Below, one piece after another: positions 52,073 to 63,830 of a stretch of 64,000 nucleotides of DNA. Numbering within the stretch: position 1 is the stretch's first letter; each line of letters begins with the position of its first letter. Source of the stretch: Pseudomonadota bacterium (GTDB lineage: Bacteria; Pseudomonadota; Alphaproteobacteria; Rhodobacterales; Rhodobacteraceae); NCBI GenBank assembly GCA_038533575.1, contig JBCAYL010000001.1:772226-836225 (forward strand), read 5' to 3'. The position numbers and the translations under genes were made by a program. The notes below the pieces were generated by a model. The model had not been told where the DNA came from and searched no databases. It was given only the letters and a program-made list of their open reading frames with translations.

Positions 52073-52107
52073 CCTCCGCCGAGGGGCGCGAACCCGCCCG
52101 GCGGAGG
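52073..52107 (+). promoter_or_regulatory. Hairpin that buries the ribosome-binding site of the LysE-family gene
   Basis: Perfect 9-bp arms CCTCCGCCG (52073-52081) and CGGCGGAGG (52099-52107) with a 17-nt loop. The right arm contains the Shine-Dalgarno GGAGG (52103-52107), 8 nt before the ATG at 52116, so the site would be sequestered in the folded RNA. It may act as a translational switch or thermometer-like element; this is inference from sequence. Confidence 0.5.
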
Positions 52108-52115
52108 GTGCCATC

Positions 52116-52715
52116 ATGAATTTTGCCCTTGTCGCATTCGCCGCGAGCCAGGTGGGCACGCCGGGCCCGGCCAACATGGCGCTCTTGGCCACCGGCGCGC
52201 GTTTCGGCCTCGCGCGCTCCTTGCCCTTTGTGGCCGGTGTGGTCGCGGGAAAGCAGCTCATCATCTGGCCGCTGGGCTTCGGCCTTCTGGAGCTCGCCAG
52301 CACTGCGCCTGTGGTTTTTGCCGCGCTGAAGTGGATGTCGGCTGCTTACATCTGCTGGCTCGCGTGGCGCGTGGCCAACATGCGGCTCGTCCCCGGCGAG
52401 GTGGAGGCGCGCGCGCCGGGCTTTCTGGCCGGGCTCATCGTGCATCCACTCAATCCCAAGGCCTGGGCCATGATCACCACGGCGTTCACGAGCTTCATCC
52501 CCGCTGGCACCGATCCTTTCATCGCCACTGCGACGGTCGCTCTCGCGCTCGGCCTCTGCCAGATTGCGCTCCATCCTCTCTGGACCGGAGCAGGGCATCT
52601 CATCGCGCGCAAGCTCCAGGGCGCGCCATCCGAGAAGTATCTTTTCTGGGCGCTCGCCGCCCTCACCGTGGCCAGCGTGGCCTACGCGCTCGCCGCCGCA
52701 GGAGACCTGCCATGA
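52116..52715 (+). CDS. LysE/RhtB-family amino-acid exporter
   Basis: 199-aa inner-membrane protein with about six hydrophobic segments (6-28, 37-58, 65-84, 112-132, 140-165, 178-198). The N-terminal signature SQVGTPGPANMALLATGARFG is the LysE/RhtB G-x-x-x-T-P-G-P motif, followed by KWMSAAYICWLAWR. HPLNPKAWAMI is another family signature. The substrate is not predictable (lysine, threonine, homoserine and others are known). The stop overlaps the following GNAT start by ATGA. Confidence 0.88.
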   Translation: MNFALVAFAASQVGTPGPANMALLATGARFGLARSLPFVAGVVAGKQLIIWPLGFGLLELASTAPVVFAALKWMSAAYICWLAWRVANMRLVPGEVEARAPGFLAGLIVHPLNPKAWAMITTAFTSFIPAGTDPFIATATVALALGLCQIALHPLWTGAGHLIARKLQGAPSEKYLFWALAALTVASVAYALAAAGDLP

Positions 52716-53250
52716 TCCAGGATCCCATCCAGCCCCAAGCGACGATCGAGACGGAGCGCCTCATCCTGAGGCCGCTGCGGATTTCCGACCGCGGACCGCT
52801 CGACATGCATGCCGGCGACGTGCGCGTGGCGCAGATGACGACGAGTATCCCGCATCCGCTCCCGCCCGGAGCCTCCGAGGCCTTCATTCGCGGTGCGCTC
52901 GCGCCGGATCGTGTGGAGGACATCTGGGTCCTCGACGGCCATGAGACGGGGCTCTCGGAGCTTGTCGGGGTCATCGGCCTCGAGCGAATGGACCGGGGCC
53001 AGTCCGAGATCGGATACTGGCTCGCGCCGCCGTTCTGGCAGCAGGGTCTCGCGCGGGAGGCCGTGGCTGCCTTGCTCCGCGCCAACCCCCAAGACTGCGA
53101 AACCGTCTTCGGCAGCGTCTTTCAGGACAACCCGGCCTCTGCCCGGGTGCTGACGAATTGTGGCTTCACGTATATCGGCGATGCCGAGGCCCATTCTGTC
53201 GCTCGAAACGCGACCGTGCCCACATGGACGTATCACAAGCGGCTGAAGGG

Positions 53251-53254
<4 letters not shown>
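52712..53254 (+). CDS. GNAT-family N-acetyltransferase 1 (RimJ/RimL-like)
   Basis: 180 aa from ATG 52712, overlapping the LysE-family stop by ATGA with GGAGA upstream. It begins IETERLILRPLRISDRG, the RimJ/RimL-type N-terminus, and shows the acetyl-CoA site in the region GQSEIGYWLAPPFWQQGLAREAVAALL, followed by NPASARVLTNCGFTYIG. Its stop overlaps the next GNAT gene by ATGA. Substrate may be an N-terminal or a small-molecule amine; unknown. Confidence 0.85.
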
Positions 53255-55905
<2,651 letters not shown>

Positions 55906-55919
55906 GGAGCCTTCGACCC

Positions 55920-57166
<1,247 letters not shown>

Positions 57167-57170
<4 letters not shown>

Positions 57171-57796
57171 CCGGCGGCGGCGGTCCGGGCCTCGAAGTGC
57201 TTGATGTGGAGTGCGAGCTCTTCGTTGCTCTGCACGATGTCGATGATCAGGCCCATCTCTTCCAGCAGCATGGCCACGAGCGCGAATTGCACATGGGCCG
57301 CCGCGAGGTCGGCGGGGTCGTGCGCCTTGGTGATGATATCCCAGAGTTCCGCGATCTCGGAATAGCGCTCGCCCCGTCCGCGCAGCGTCCAGAGGCCTTT
57401 ATGGCCGGTGACCTCGATGGCGCCGCCATGGGGCATCGCCGTCTCGAGACACTGCAGCAAAAGGAACACGAGCCGGACCTCGCGGCGGGGATGCGCGCCC
57501 GGTGCGGTCCAGATGAACTTGTGGCGCCCGCCAAGGGCCATGCCATCGAGAACTGCCATGACCTCCGTATCCTCGAGGACCTGCGTGTCCGAGGTCGCGC
57601 CATAGGCGATGCGGAAGAAACGGATGCGCGCGTTCGCGGCCTCCACGCTTTCGGAGATCAAGGCGATCTCAGGCCCGCCGGCGCCCGGCGTCATGTTCAG
57701 GAGCTCGACACCGTTGGAAATCGCACCGAGCGGATTGATCAGGTCATGGCAGATCCGCGAGCCAACAAGCGGTGTGATGCGATCCTGTACGGCCAT
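57167..57796 (-). CDS. chpT: Histidine phosphotransferase ChpT
   Basis: 209-aa phosphotransferase that passes phosphate from CckA to CtrA and CpdR in the alphaproteobacterial cell-cycle/motility relay. The DHp-like helix has the acceptor His17 in [21 protein letters not shown]. The remainder is a degenerate HATPase-like domain without usable N- and G-boxes, as in Caulobacter ChpT. Length is typical. Its stop interlocks with proA, but its promoter is independent: a perfect CtrA-type box lies at 57931-57945 in the 255-bp divergent region with olsB. CckA and CtrA themselves are not in this window. Confidence 0.9.
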
Positions 57797-57930
57797 GGCA
57801 ACCCCTCAATACATCCAGCCCCGCCCGTGGCGGTGCGTCATTCGTAGCATCGCGCCCGCGACCTCTACAACTTTTACGTGCGGCCGGGCGCGCGCACAAC
57901 TTCCATGCGTCAAGCGAAGCACAACCAAGG

Positions 57931-57945
57931 TTAAGGCGCGGTTAA
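57931..57945. promoter_or_regulatory. Perfect CtrA-type box in the chpT/olsB divergent region
   Basis: TTAA-GGCGCGG-TTAA, a perfect TTAA-N7-TTAA motif; on the minus strand it reads TTAACC-GCGCC-TTAACC, the fuller Caulobacter-type consensus. It is 134 bp upstream of chpT and 106 bp upstream of olsB. It suggests that CtrA feeds back on its own phosphotransferase. Confidence 0.75.
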
Positions 57946-57952
57946 TGCTGCC

Positions 57953-57971
57953 CGATCCGTGCAGCGGATCG
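57953..57971. promoter_or_regulatory. Inverted repeat upstream of olsB
   Basis: CGATCCG (57953-57959), 5-nt centre, CGGATCG (57965-57971), perfect 7-bp arms, 80 bp upstream of olsB and just next to the CtrA-type box. It may be an operator (for example phosphate control of ornithine lipids) or a transcript hairpin. It does not match the pho box that I would expect. Confidence 0.35.
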
Positions 57972-58051
57972 CGGCGGAGAATGCGGCGCGGGGCGATTGC
58001 GTCCCCGGCGGGCAAGCCCTAGGTACGCGCCATGCTCGGGGTCGCCGCCAC

Positions 58052-58816
58052 ATGATTGCCCATGATCCGCATCTTTCCGTGCGCCTGGCGCGGAGCGAGG
58101 TCGACCTGAAGGGCGCGCAGCGCCTGCGCTACAGGGTATTCGTGGAAGAGCTTGGCGGCGACGGGCCGCTCGTGGATCACGACGCGCAGCTCGAGGTTGA
58201 TGTGCACGACCCGCATTACGCGCATCTTGTCCTCGTCGATGATCGGCGCGGAAGCACGCAGCTGGAGCACGTCGTGGGTGTCTATAGGCTGATGCCCGGG
58301 AATGCTGCGAAGGCTCACGGGTACTACTGCGCGGGTGAATACGATTTGACCGCCCTCACGGAAAGCGGGCGCAAGCTTCTCGAGCTCGGGCGGTCCTGTC
58401 TTCATCCTGATTACCGTGGAGGCTCGGCCATGTACCTGCTCTGGCAGGCTCTCGCGCGCTATATCCAAGAGCATGGGATCGAGGTTCTTTTCGGCGTGGC
58501 CTCCTTCCATGGCACCGACCTGACCGAGCTGGCGGCGCCCTTATCCCTCCTGCGGGCGCGCCATCTGGCGCCCGAGGATCTCCGCGTCCGTTCCCTCGAT
58601 TACCAGCCCATGGACCTACTGCCCGAGGCCAAAATCGACCGCCGCGCGGCCACCGCCGCGATCCCTGCTCTGATAAAGGCCTATCTGCGCCTTGGTGGCT
58701 TCGTTGGGGACGGGGCCTTCATCGACCGGCCGTTCAACACGACCGATGTCTGCCTCATCCTTGATATCGCGCGCATGGATCCTCGCCTGCGGGCGCAATA
58801 TGCGGCGGCGGTCTGA
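58052..58816 (+). CDS. olsB: Ornithine-acyl-ACP N-acyltransferase OlsB
   Basis: 254 aa from ATG 58052. First step of ornithine-lipid synthesis: adds a 3-hydroxyacyl chain to ornithine. GNAT-fold motifs of the OlsB family are RLRYRVFVEELGGDGPLVDHDAQLEVDVHDPHYAHLVLVDD, GVYRLMPGNAAKAHGYYCAGEYDL, and ELGRSCLHPDYRGGSAMYLLWQALA. Weak ribosome-binding site; an upstream in-frame start at 57959 would cross the palindrome and is rejected. The next gene olsA starts 6 bp later, giving the standard olsBA order. Confidence 0.93.
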   Translation: MIAHDPHLSVRLARSEVDLKGAQRLRYRVFVEELGGDGPLVDHDAQLEVDVHDPHYAHLVLVDDRRGSTQLEHVVGVYRLMPGNAAKAHGYYCAGEYDLTALTESGRKLLELGRSCLHPDYRGGSAMYLLWQALARYIQEHGIEVLFGVASFHGTDLTELAAPLSLLRARHLAPEDLRVRSLDYQPMDLLPEAKIDRRAATAAIPALIKAYLRLGGFVGDGAFIDRPFNTTDVCLILDIARMDPRLRAQYAAAV

Positions 58817-58822
58817 GACTCC

Positions 58823-59671
58823 ATGAGCCGTACCTGGACGTCCGAGGACACCCCGAACTTTGCGCCGCTGACCGCCGCCGGAATCGCGCGCGCGGTGGTG
58901 CGGGGGCTGCCCCTGGCCATAAACACGTTCGGCTGCCTCGCGCTGCTCTTGCTTGTCCGGCTGGTGGAAAAGCCGCTTTTCGGCACGCGCCGCCCGATCA
59001 CGCCGCACATCACGCGCTATGTCTGCCGGTCGGCCTTCGTGCTTCTTGGCATGGGGTACCGCGTGGAAGGTCGGCCCATGTCAGGGCCGGGGGCCGCGGT
59101 GGCCAACCATGTGAGCTGGCTCGACATCTTCGCGCTGAACGCGCCGCAAGCCATCTACTTCATCTCGAAAGCGGAGGTGGCGGGCTGGCCCGGGATCGGA
59201 TGGCTGGCCCGTGCGACCGGGACGATCTTTATCCGCCGGGAGCGACGGGATGCCGTGGCGCAAAAGGCGCTCTTGCAGGAGCGCATCTCCCAAGGACACC
59301 ACCTCGTTTTCTTCCCCGAAGGCACATCGACGGACGGAAAGCGGGTGCTTGAGTTTCAATCCACGCTGTTCTCGGCCTTCTTCGATGACGAGGGCAGCGA
59401 CCGGTTCGCGCTGCAGCCCATATCTCTCGTCTATGAGGCTCCGAGGGACGCCGATCCGCGCTTTTACGGCTGGTGGGGTGATATGAGTTTCGAAGGCCAT
59501 CTCCTGCGCGTCCTGTCGGCGCGGCGGCAGGGTGGCGTGCGCGTGATCTTCCACCCGCCTGTCTCTCTCTCGGAGCTCTCTGACAGGAAGGCAGCGGCGC
59601 GGCTCTTGCGGGACGTGGTGGCGGAGCCGGTGGATGCCGCCTCAGCCCTTGAGGCGGGCGGCGATCTCTGA
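58823..59671 (+). CDS. olsA: Lyso-ornithine-lipid O-acyltransferase OlsA (PlsC family)
   Basis: 282-aa membrane acyltransferase of the PlsC superfamily. A hydrophobic segment at about 31-48 precedes the catalytic motif NHVSWLD (N95-D101), followed by FISKAEVAGWPGIGWLARATGTIFIRRERRD and FFPEGTSTDG, the standard block III. It adds the second acyl chain to lyso-ornithine lipid, and possibly to lyso-phosphatidic acid. It is co-transcribed with olsB. Its 3' end overlaps the convergent ThiE-like gene by 30 bp. Confidence 0.9.
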   Translation: MSRTWTSEDTPNFAPLTAAGIARAVVRGLPLAINTFGCLALLLLVRLVEKPLFGTRRPITPHITRYVCRSAFVLLGMGYRVEGRPMSGPGAAVANHVSWLDIFALNAPQAIYFISKAEVAGWPGIGWLARATGTIFIRRERRDAVAQKALLQERISQGHHLVFFPEGTSTDGKRVLEFQSTLFSAFFDDEGSDRFALQPISLVYEAPRDADPRFYGWWGDMSFEGHLLRVLSARRQGGVRVIFHPPVSLSELSDRKAAARLLRDVVAEPVDAASALEAGGDL

Positions 59672-60265
59672 CAGCGCGGTCTCGGGCGCCGCAGCGCTCC
59701 AGACCTCGTCTCCCAACGCGAAGAAATCGACGTAGGGCGCCAACTCCGCGATCTGTTCCGCGCCGAGCCCACCCTCTGCCACGACCGGGACCTCGATCAC
59801 CTCGGACCACCACTCGAAGAGCTCACGCTCGGCATGGGCCCCGTCGCCCAGGGCCGTGGGGGCGGTGGGGCCAAAACAGACATAGTCCGCATCGGCCTCT
59901 CCCGCGGTCATCCCGTCATGGCGGGATTGGGCGCAATGGCTGCCGACGATCGCATCGCCGCCAAGCGCCTTCCGCGCCTTGCGGACCGATTTCGACCCGT
60001 CCGGCAGATGCACGCCGTCGAGCCCCAGCCGCTCGGCGAGCTGCACGTGCGTGTCGATCACGATCGCCACGTCGCGCGCATGGCAAACCTCGCGACAGGC
60101 ATCGCCCGCCTTCGAGAGCGTGGTTTCATCTTTCGACGACAGCGCGAGCCGAAAGCAGGCCACCGGAGCCGCATCAAGGCAGGCCGCCAAGAGCTTGGGA
60201 AAGCGCGAAAGTTCGATCTCCGGCGGGCTCACGAGATAGATTTGCGGGTGCTCTGCATCGGCCAT
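59642..60265 (-). CDS. ThiE/TenI-like thiamine-phosphate-synthase superfamily protein
   Basis: 207-aa TIM-barrel protein resembling thiamine phosphate synthase. DGVHLPDG (83-90) and VCFGPTAPTALGDG (129-142) correspond to the ThiE substrate loops. Unlike ThiE, residue 71-73 reads D-T-H where N-D-R is usual, and the lysine of the T-x-T-K pyrophosphate loop is missing. It may therefore be a TenI-like or catalytically altered member. The other thiamine genes are not nearby. The stop of the gene lies within the olsA 3' end (30-bp overlap). Confidence 0.7.
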   Translation of the reverse strand: MADAEHPQIYLVSPPEIELSRFPKLLAACLDAAPVACFRLALSSKDETTLSKAGDACREVCHARDVAIVIDTHVQLAERLGLDGVHLPDGSKSVRKARKALGGDAIVGSHCAQSRHDGMTAGEADADYVCFGPTAPTALGDGAHAERELFEWWSEVIEVPVVAEGGLGAEQIAELAPYVDFFALGDEVWSAAAPETALSEIAARLKG

Positions 60266-60389
60266 GGTGCGGCTCCTTTTCGCGCCTCATAGCAAGGGCT
60301 CAGGAGCGCGGCAACGAGATGCGTCGCGATGGCCGTAGAGGCCTCGGACGCCTTGGCTTGTCGGGCCCCGGCAGGTATCAGGACGGCCA

Positions 60390-61151
60390 ATGTCACAGAC
60401 ACCCCAACCCACCTTCGTCCTCGTGCGCCCGCAGATGGGCGAGAACATCGGCGCCGCCGCGCGCGCCATGTGGAATTTCGGCCTCGACCGCATGCGGATC
60501 GTGGCCCCACGCGACGGCTGGCCCAACCAGAAGGCCGTGGCCATGGCCTCGGGCGCGGGCCGGCTCCTGGACGAGGCCATGCTCACCGACGACCTGGCGA
60601 GCGCCGTGGCCGATTGCACCTACACCTTCGCCACCACCGCCCGCAGTCGCGACCTGACGAAGCCCGTTTACGCGCCTGAACGGGCCATGGAGATCGCGGC
60701 GGAGAAAATCGCGGCGGGAGAGCGGGTGGCGGTGCTCTTCGGGCCGGAACGGGCCGGGCTTGAAAACGATGACGTGGCCCGTGCCAACGCGATCATCACC
60801 GTCCCTGTGAACCCGGCCTTTTTCTCCCTCAATCTCGCGCAGTGCGTCCTTCTGACTGCTTATGAATGGCAGCGCGCGGCCTCAGATATCGTACTGGAAG
60901 TCAACGAACCAAAGGGCGCCAAGGGTGGGGACTGGGCAAACGGGGAAGAGGTTGAAGCACTTGCGCGCCACTACGAGACGCAGCTCGAGGCGGCGGGCTT
61001 CTTCTTCCCGGACCACAAGGCCGCCAACATGAAAACGAACCTGCGCAACCTGTGGAGCCGGATGCCGCTCACCCGGGCGGACGTGCAGACACTGCACGGT
61101 GTTCTCCGGCAGATGGTGCGCAAATACGCGAAAACGTCAGAGGATCACTGA
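60390..61151 (+). CDS. TrmJ-like SpoU-family RNA 2'-O-methyltransferase
   Basis: 253-aa RNA methyltransferase of the SPOUT superfamily, resembling TrmJ, which methylates position 32 of tRNA. The knot begins VLVRPQMGENIGAAARAMWNFGL and carries the N-I-G-A-A-A-R substrate-binding arginine, then VAVLFGPERAGLENDDV, and the deep knot INVPVNP-type segment ITVPVNPAFFSLNLAQCVLLTAYEW with the S-L-N-L SAM loop. A C-terminal helical extension is present. It overlaps the ctaA start by one base. Confidence 0.85.
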   Translation: MSQTPQPTFVLVRPQMGENIGAAARAMWNFGLDRMRIVAPRDGWPNQKAVAMASGAGRLLDEAMLTDDLASAVADCTYTFATTARSRDLTKPVYAPERAMEIAAEKIAAGERVAVLFGPERAGLENDDVARANAIITVPVNPAFFSLNLAQCVLLTAYEWQRAASDIVLEVNEPKGAKGGDWANGEEVEALARHYETQLEAAGFFFPDHKAANMKTNLRNLWSRMPLTRADVQTLHGVLRQMVRKYAKTSEDH

Positions 61152-62281
61152 TGGCGAGATCAATCTTTGAGGATGTGGGCGACACGCCCAAACCGCAGGC
61201 CCAGAAAGGCGCGATCGACCGTGGCCGGTCCGGTGCCCGGCTCGCGATCCGCGCTTGGCTCATTGCACTGGCCGTGCTCGTGGTGGCCATGATCACCGTG
61301 GGCGGGCTCACCCGGCTCACCGATAGCGGCCTTTCGATCACGGAATGGGCGCCGCTCTCCGGCGCGATCCCCCCGCTCAATGCGGCGGATTGGGAGGCGG
61401 AACTCGAGCGCTATCGCCAGATCCCGGAATACCAGCTTCAGAATGCCGGCATGACGATGGCGGAGTTCAAGGTGATCTACTGGTGGGAATGGGGCCACCG
61501 GCAGCTCGGCCGCTTCGTGGGGCTCGTCTGGGGCCTCGGCTTCCTCTACTTTCTCATCCGCCGCCAGATCCCGGCGGGGTGGACGCCGCGCCTTCTGCTC
61601 GTTGGTGCGCTCGGCGGGCTTCAGGGCGCCATTGGCTGGTGGATGGTCTCCTCCGGCCTCACGGGCACGATGCTCGATGTGGCTTCTTACCGGCTGGCCA
61701 CGCATCTTGGGCTCGCCTTCATCATTCTCGCCGTTCTGGCCCGCTACATCGCGCTCCTGAGCCGACCCGAGCGGGAGATCATGCAGGCGCGCCGCGCGGG
61801 CGAGGCCGGGCTCACCAGCCTCGCATGGGTCTTCACCGGCGCGCTTTTCATCCAGATGCTGCTCGGCGCGCTCGTGGCGGGGATCGACGCCGGGACGGCC
61901 TACAATTCCTGGCCTCTCATGGGCGGGCAGATCTTCCCCCCCACGGGGTTTGACCTCGAGCCGCTCTGGCGGAACTTCTTCGAGAACGCGGGCACGGTCC
62001 AATTCATGCATCGCACATGGGGCTACGTCGTCTTCGCCTTTGCGATTTATCTGGGTATCCGCGTCGCCCGCAGCCCGCACAAGCGCACCCGCAAGGCCGT
62101 GGGACGCGTGGGCCTCCTCATCACGCTGATGATGGGCATCGGGATCGCCACGGTGCTGCTGGGTGCGCCGCTCTGGATCGCGATCATTCACCAGGGCGTC
62201 GGGATCCTGCTCTGGCTCGCGACGATCTACGCGACTTTCCTGGCCGCGCATCCCATCCAATCTTCCTTCCGCGAGGCCTGA
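61151..62281 (+). CDS. ctaA: Haem A synthase CtaA (COX15 family)
   Basis: 376-aa eight-helix inner-membrane protein that converts haem O to haem A for cytochrome aa3 oxidase. The start at 61151 overlaps the trmJ-like stop (TGATG). The N-terminal 25 residues are charged and cytoplasmic. Family motifs are MITVGGLTRLTDSGLSITEW, EWGHRQLGRFVGLVWG, the haem-ligating histidines in HLGLAF and FMHRTWGYVVF, and HQGVGILLW. It is separated from the M32 gene by a single base. Confidence 0.95.
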   Translation: MARSIFEDVGDTPKPQAQKGAIDRGRSGARLAIRAWLIALAVLVVAMITVGGLTRLTDSGLSITEWAPLSGAIPPLNAADWEAELERYRQIPEYQLQNAGMTMAEFKVIYWWEWGHRQLGRFVGLVWGLGFLYFLIRRQIPAGWTPRLLLVGALGGLQGAIGWWMVSSGLTGTMLDVASYRLATHLGLAFIILAVLARYIALLSRPEREIMQARRAGEAGLTSLAWVFTGALFIQMLLGALVAGIDAGTAYNSWPLMGGQIFPPTGFDLEPLWRNFFENAGTVQFMHRTWGYVVFAFAIYLGIRVARSPHKRTRKAVGRVGLLITLMMGIGIATVLLGAPLWIAIIHQGVGILLWLATIYATFLAAHPIQSSFREA

Positions 62282-62282
62282 C

Positions 62283-63755
62283 ATGACCCCTTTCGACGAG
62301 CTCATGGCATTCGACCGTGAGACGCAGGCCTTGGGCCAGATTCAGGGGCGCCTGGGATGGGACCAGGAGACGATGATGCCCCGCGGCGCTGCCGAGCAGC
62401 GGGGCGAGGAGATGGCCGCGTTGGAGGGGGTGCTCCATGCACGCCGCACGGATCCCCGCATGGGGGAGTGGCTCGGGCGGATCGAGGACACGACCCTCGA
62501 TGAGGTGAGCCAAGCCAAGCTGCGCCACATGCGCCGAGACTACGCGCGCAATACCAAGGTTCCCGCAAGGCTTGCCGCCGAGATCGCGCGGGTGACGAGC
62601 CGGGCGCAGGGCCAATGGGCCGAGGCGCGTGCAAACGAGGATGTGGCGGCATTCCTGCCCGTGCTGGCGGAGGTCGTGAAGCTCCGGCAGGAGGAAGGCG
62701 CGGCGCTGGCGTCGGGTGGCGACATCTACGACGCGCTTCTCCAAGATTATGAGCCGGGCACGACGGCGGCTGATCTGGATGCCATGTTCGGCGCGATGCG
62801 GCCGCGGCTGGTGGCGTTGCGGGACCGCATCCTCGGCGCGAACACGCCAAAGTCGCTACAAGGTACGTTCCGAGAGGCAGCGCAGCTGAAGCTGAGCGAG
62901 GAGCTGGCGTTGGCCTTTGGCTATGACATGCGGAAGGGCCGGATCGACAAGGCAGTGCACCCGTTCTCCAGCGGGTCGGGCCATGATGTGCGGATCACGA
63001 CGCGGACCTCGCCCACCGATCCCTTCAACTGCTTCTACTCGACGATCCACGAGGTCGGGCACGCCTGCTACGAGCAGAATATCGACGATGCCTACGCGCT
63101 CACGCCGCTGGGGTCGGGTGTCTCCATGGGCGTCCACGAGAGCCAGAGCCGCATCTACGAAAACCAGCTCGGGAGGTCGCGCGCGTTCACAGGCTTCCTC
63201 CACGGCCGCATGACCGAGGCCTTCGGCGATCTTGGCATGGACGCGGAGGCCTTCTTCGGCTGCGTCAACCGTGTGGGGCAGGGCTACATCCGCACCGAGG
63301 CCGACGAGGTCCAGTACAACCTTCATGTCCTCATGCGCTTTGATCTCGAGCGCGAGCTCATCTCCGGCAAGCTGGCGGTGGGCGATCTCGAAGAGGCCTG
63401 GAACACCCGCTTCGAGGCGGATTTCGGCTTTGCCGTGGACAAGCCCTCCAACGGCTGCCTGCAGGATGTGCACTGGTCCGTCGGGCTGTTCGGGTATTTT
63501 GCGACCTACACGCTGGGGAACGTCTATGCCGGCTGCCTGCACGAGGCGCTGCGGCGCGACATCCCCGATCTCGACGCGGACCTCGCCCGGGGAGATACGC
63601 GCGCGGCCACGGCATGGCTCAGGAGCCACGTGCAGATCCATGGCGGCCTCCGGGAGCCGCGGGCCACGATCGCCCATGCCGCGGGGATGGAGCCGAGTGA
63701 GGGCCCGCTTCTTGGCTACATCGAAGCAAAATTCTCCGAGATTTACGAGCTGTGA
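62283..63755 (+). CDS. M32-family metallocarboxypeptidase
   Basis: 490-aa cytoplasmic zinc carboxypeptidase of the thermostable carboxypeptidase 1 family. The zinc motif HEVGH is at residues 256-260 (STIHEVGHACYEQN), with the second conserved region GVSMGVHESQSRIYEN and the catalytic environment VNRVGQGYIRTEADEVQYNLHVLMRFDLE. Length is typical. It starts one base after ctaA, with no obvious functional link; the two are likely co-transcribed by proximity. Probably involved in peptide turnover. Confidence 0.92.
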   Translation: MTPFDELMAFDRETQALGQIQGRLGWDQETMMPRGAAEQRGEEMAALEGVLHARRTDPRMGEWLGRIEDTTLDEVSQAKLRHMRRDYARNTKVPARLAAEIARVTSRAQGQWAEARANEDVAAFLPVLAEVVKLRQEEGAALASGGDIYDALLQDYEPGTTAADLDAMFGAMRPRLVALRDRILGANTPKSLQGTFREAAQLKLSEELALAFGYDMRKGRIDKAVHPFSSGSGHDVRITTRTSPTDPFNCFYSTIHEVGHACYEQNIDDAYALTPLGSGVSMGVHESQSRIYENQLGRSRAFTGFLHGRMTEAFGDLGMDAEAFFGCVNRVGQGYIRTEADEVQYNLHVLMRFDLERELISGKLAVGDLEEAWNTRFEADFGFAVDKPSNGCLQDVHWSVGLFGYFATYTLGNVYAGCLHEALRRDIPDLDADLARGDTRAATAWLRSHVQIHGGLREPRATIAHAAGMEPSEGPLLGYIEAKFSEIYEL

Positions 63756-63790
63756 CCTAAAGGTGCGGCTGCGCCGCGCGACATGCTGGT

Positions 63791-63811
63791 GCCCGGCGGC
63801 GACCGCCGGGC
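63791..63811. terminator. Bidirectional hairpin between the M32 gene and the gyrA-like gene
   Basis: Perfect 9-bp arms GCCCGGCGG (63791-63799) and CCGCCGGGC (63803-63811) with a 3-nt loop, in the 75-bp gap between convergent genes. It is GC-rich, without a T-run on either side. Confidence 0.5.
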
Positions 63812-63830
63812 CCAGAGGTCATGCCCGCTG

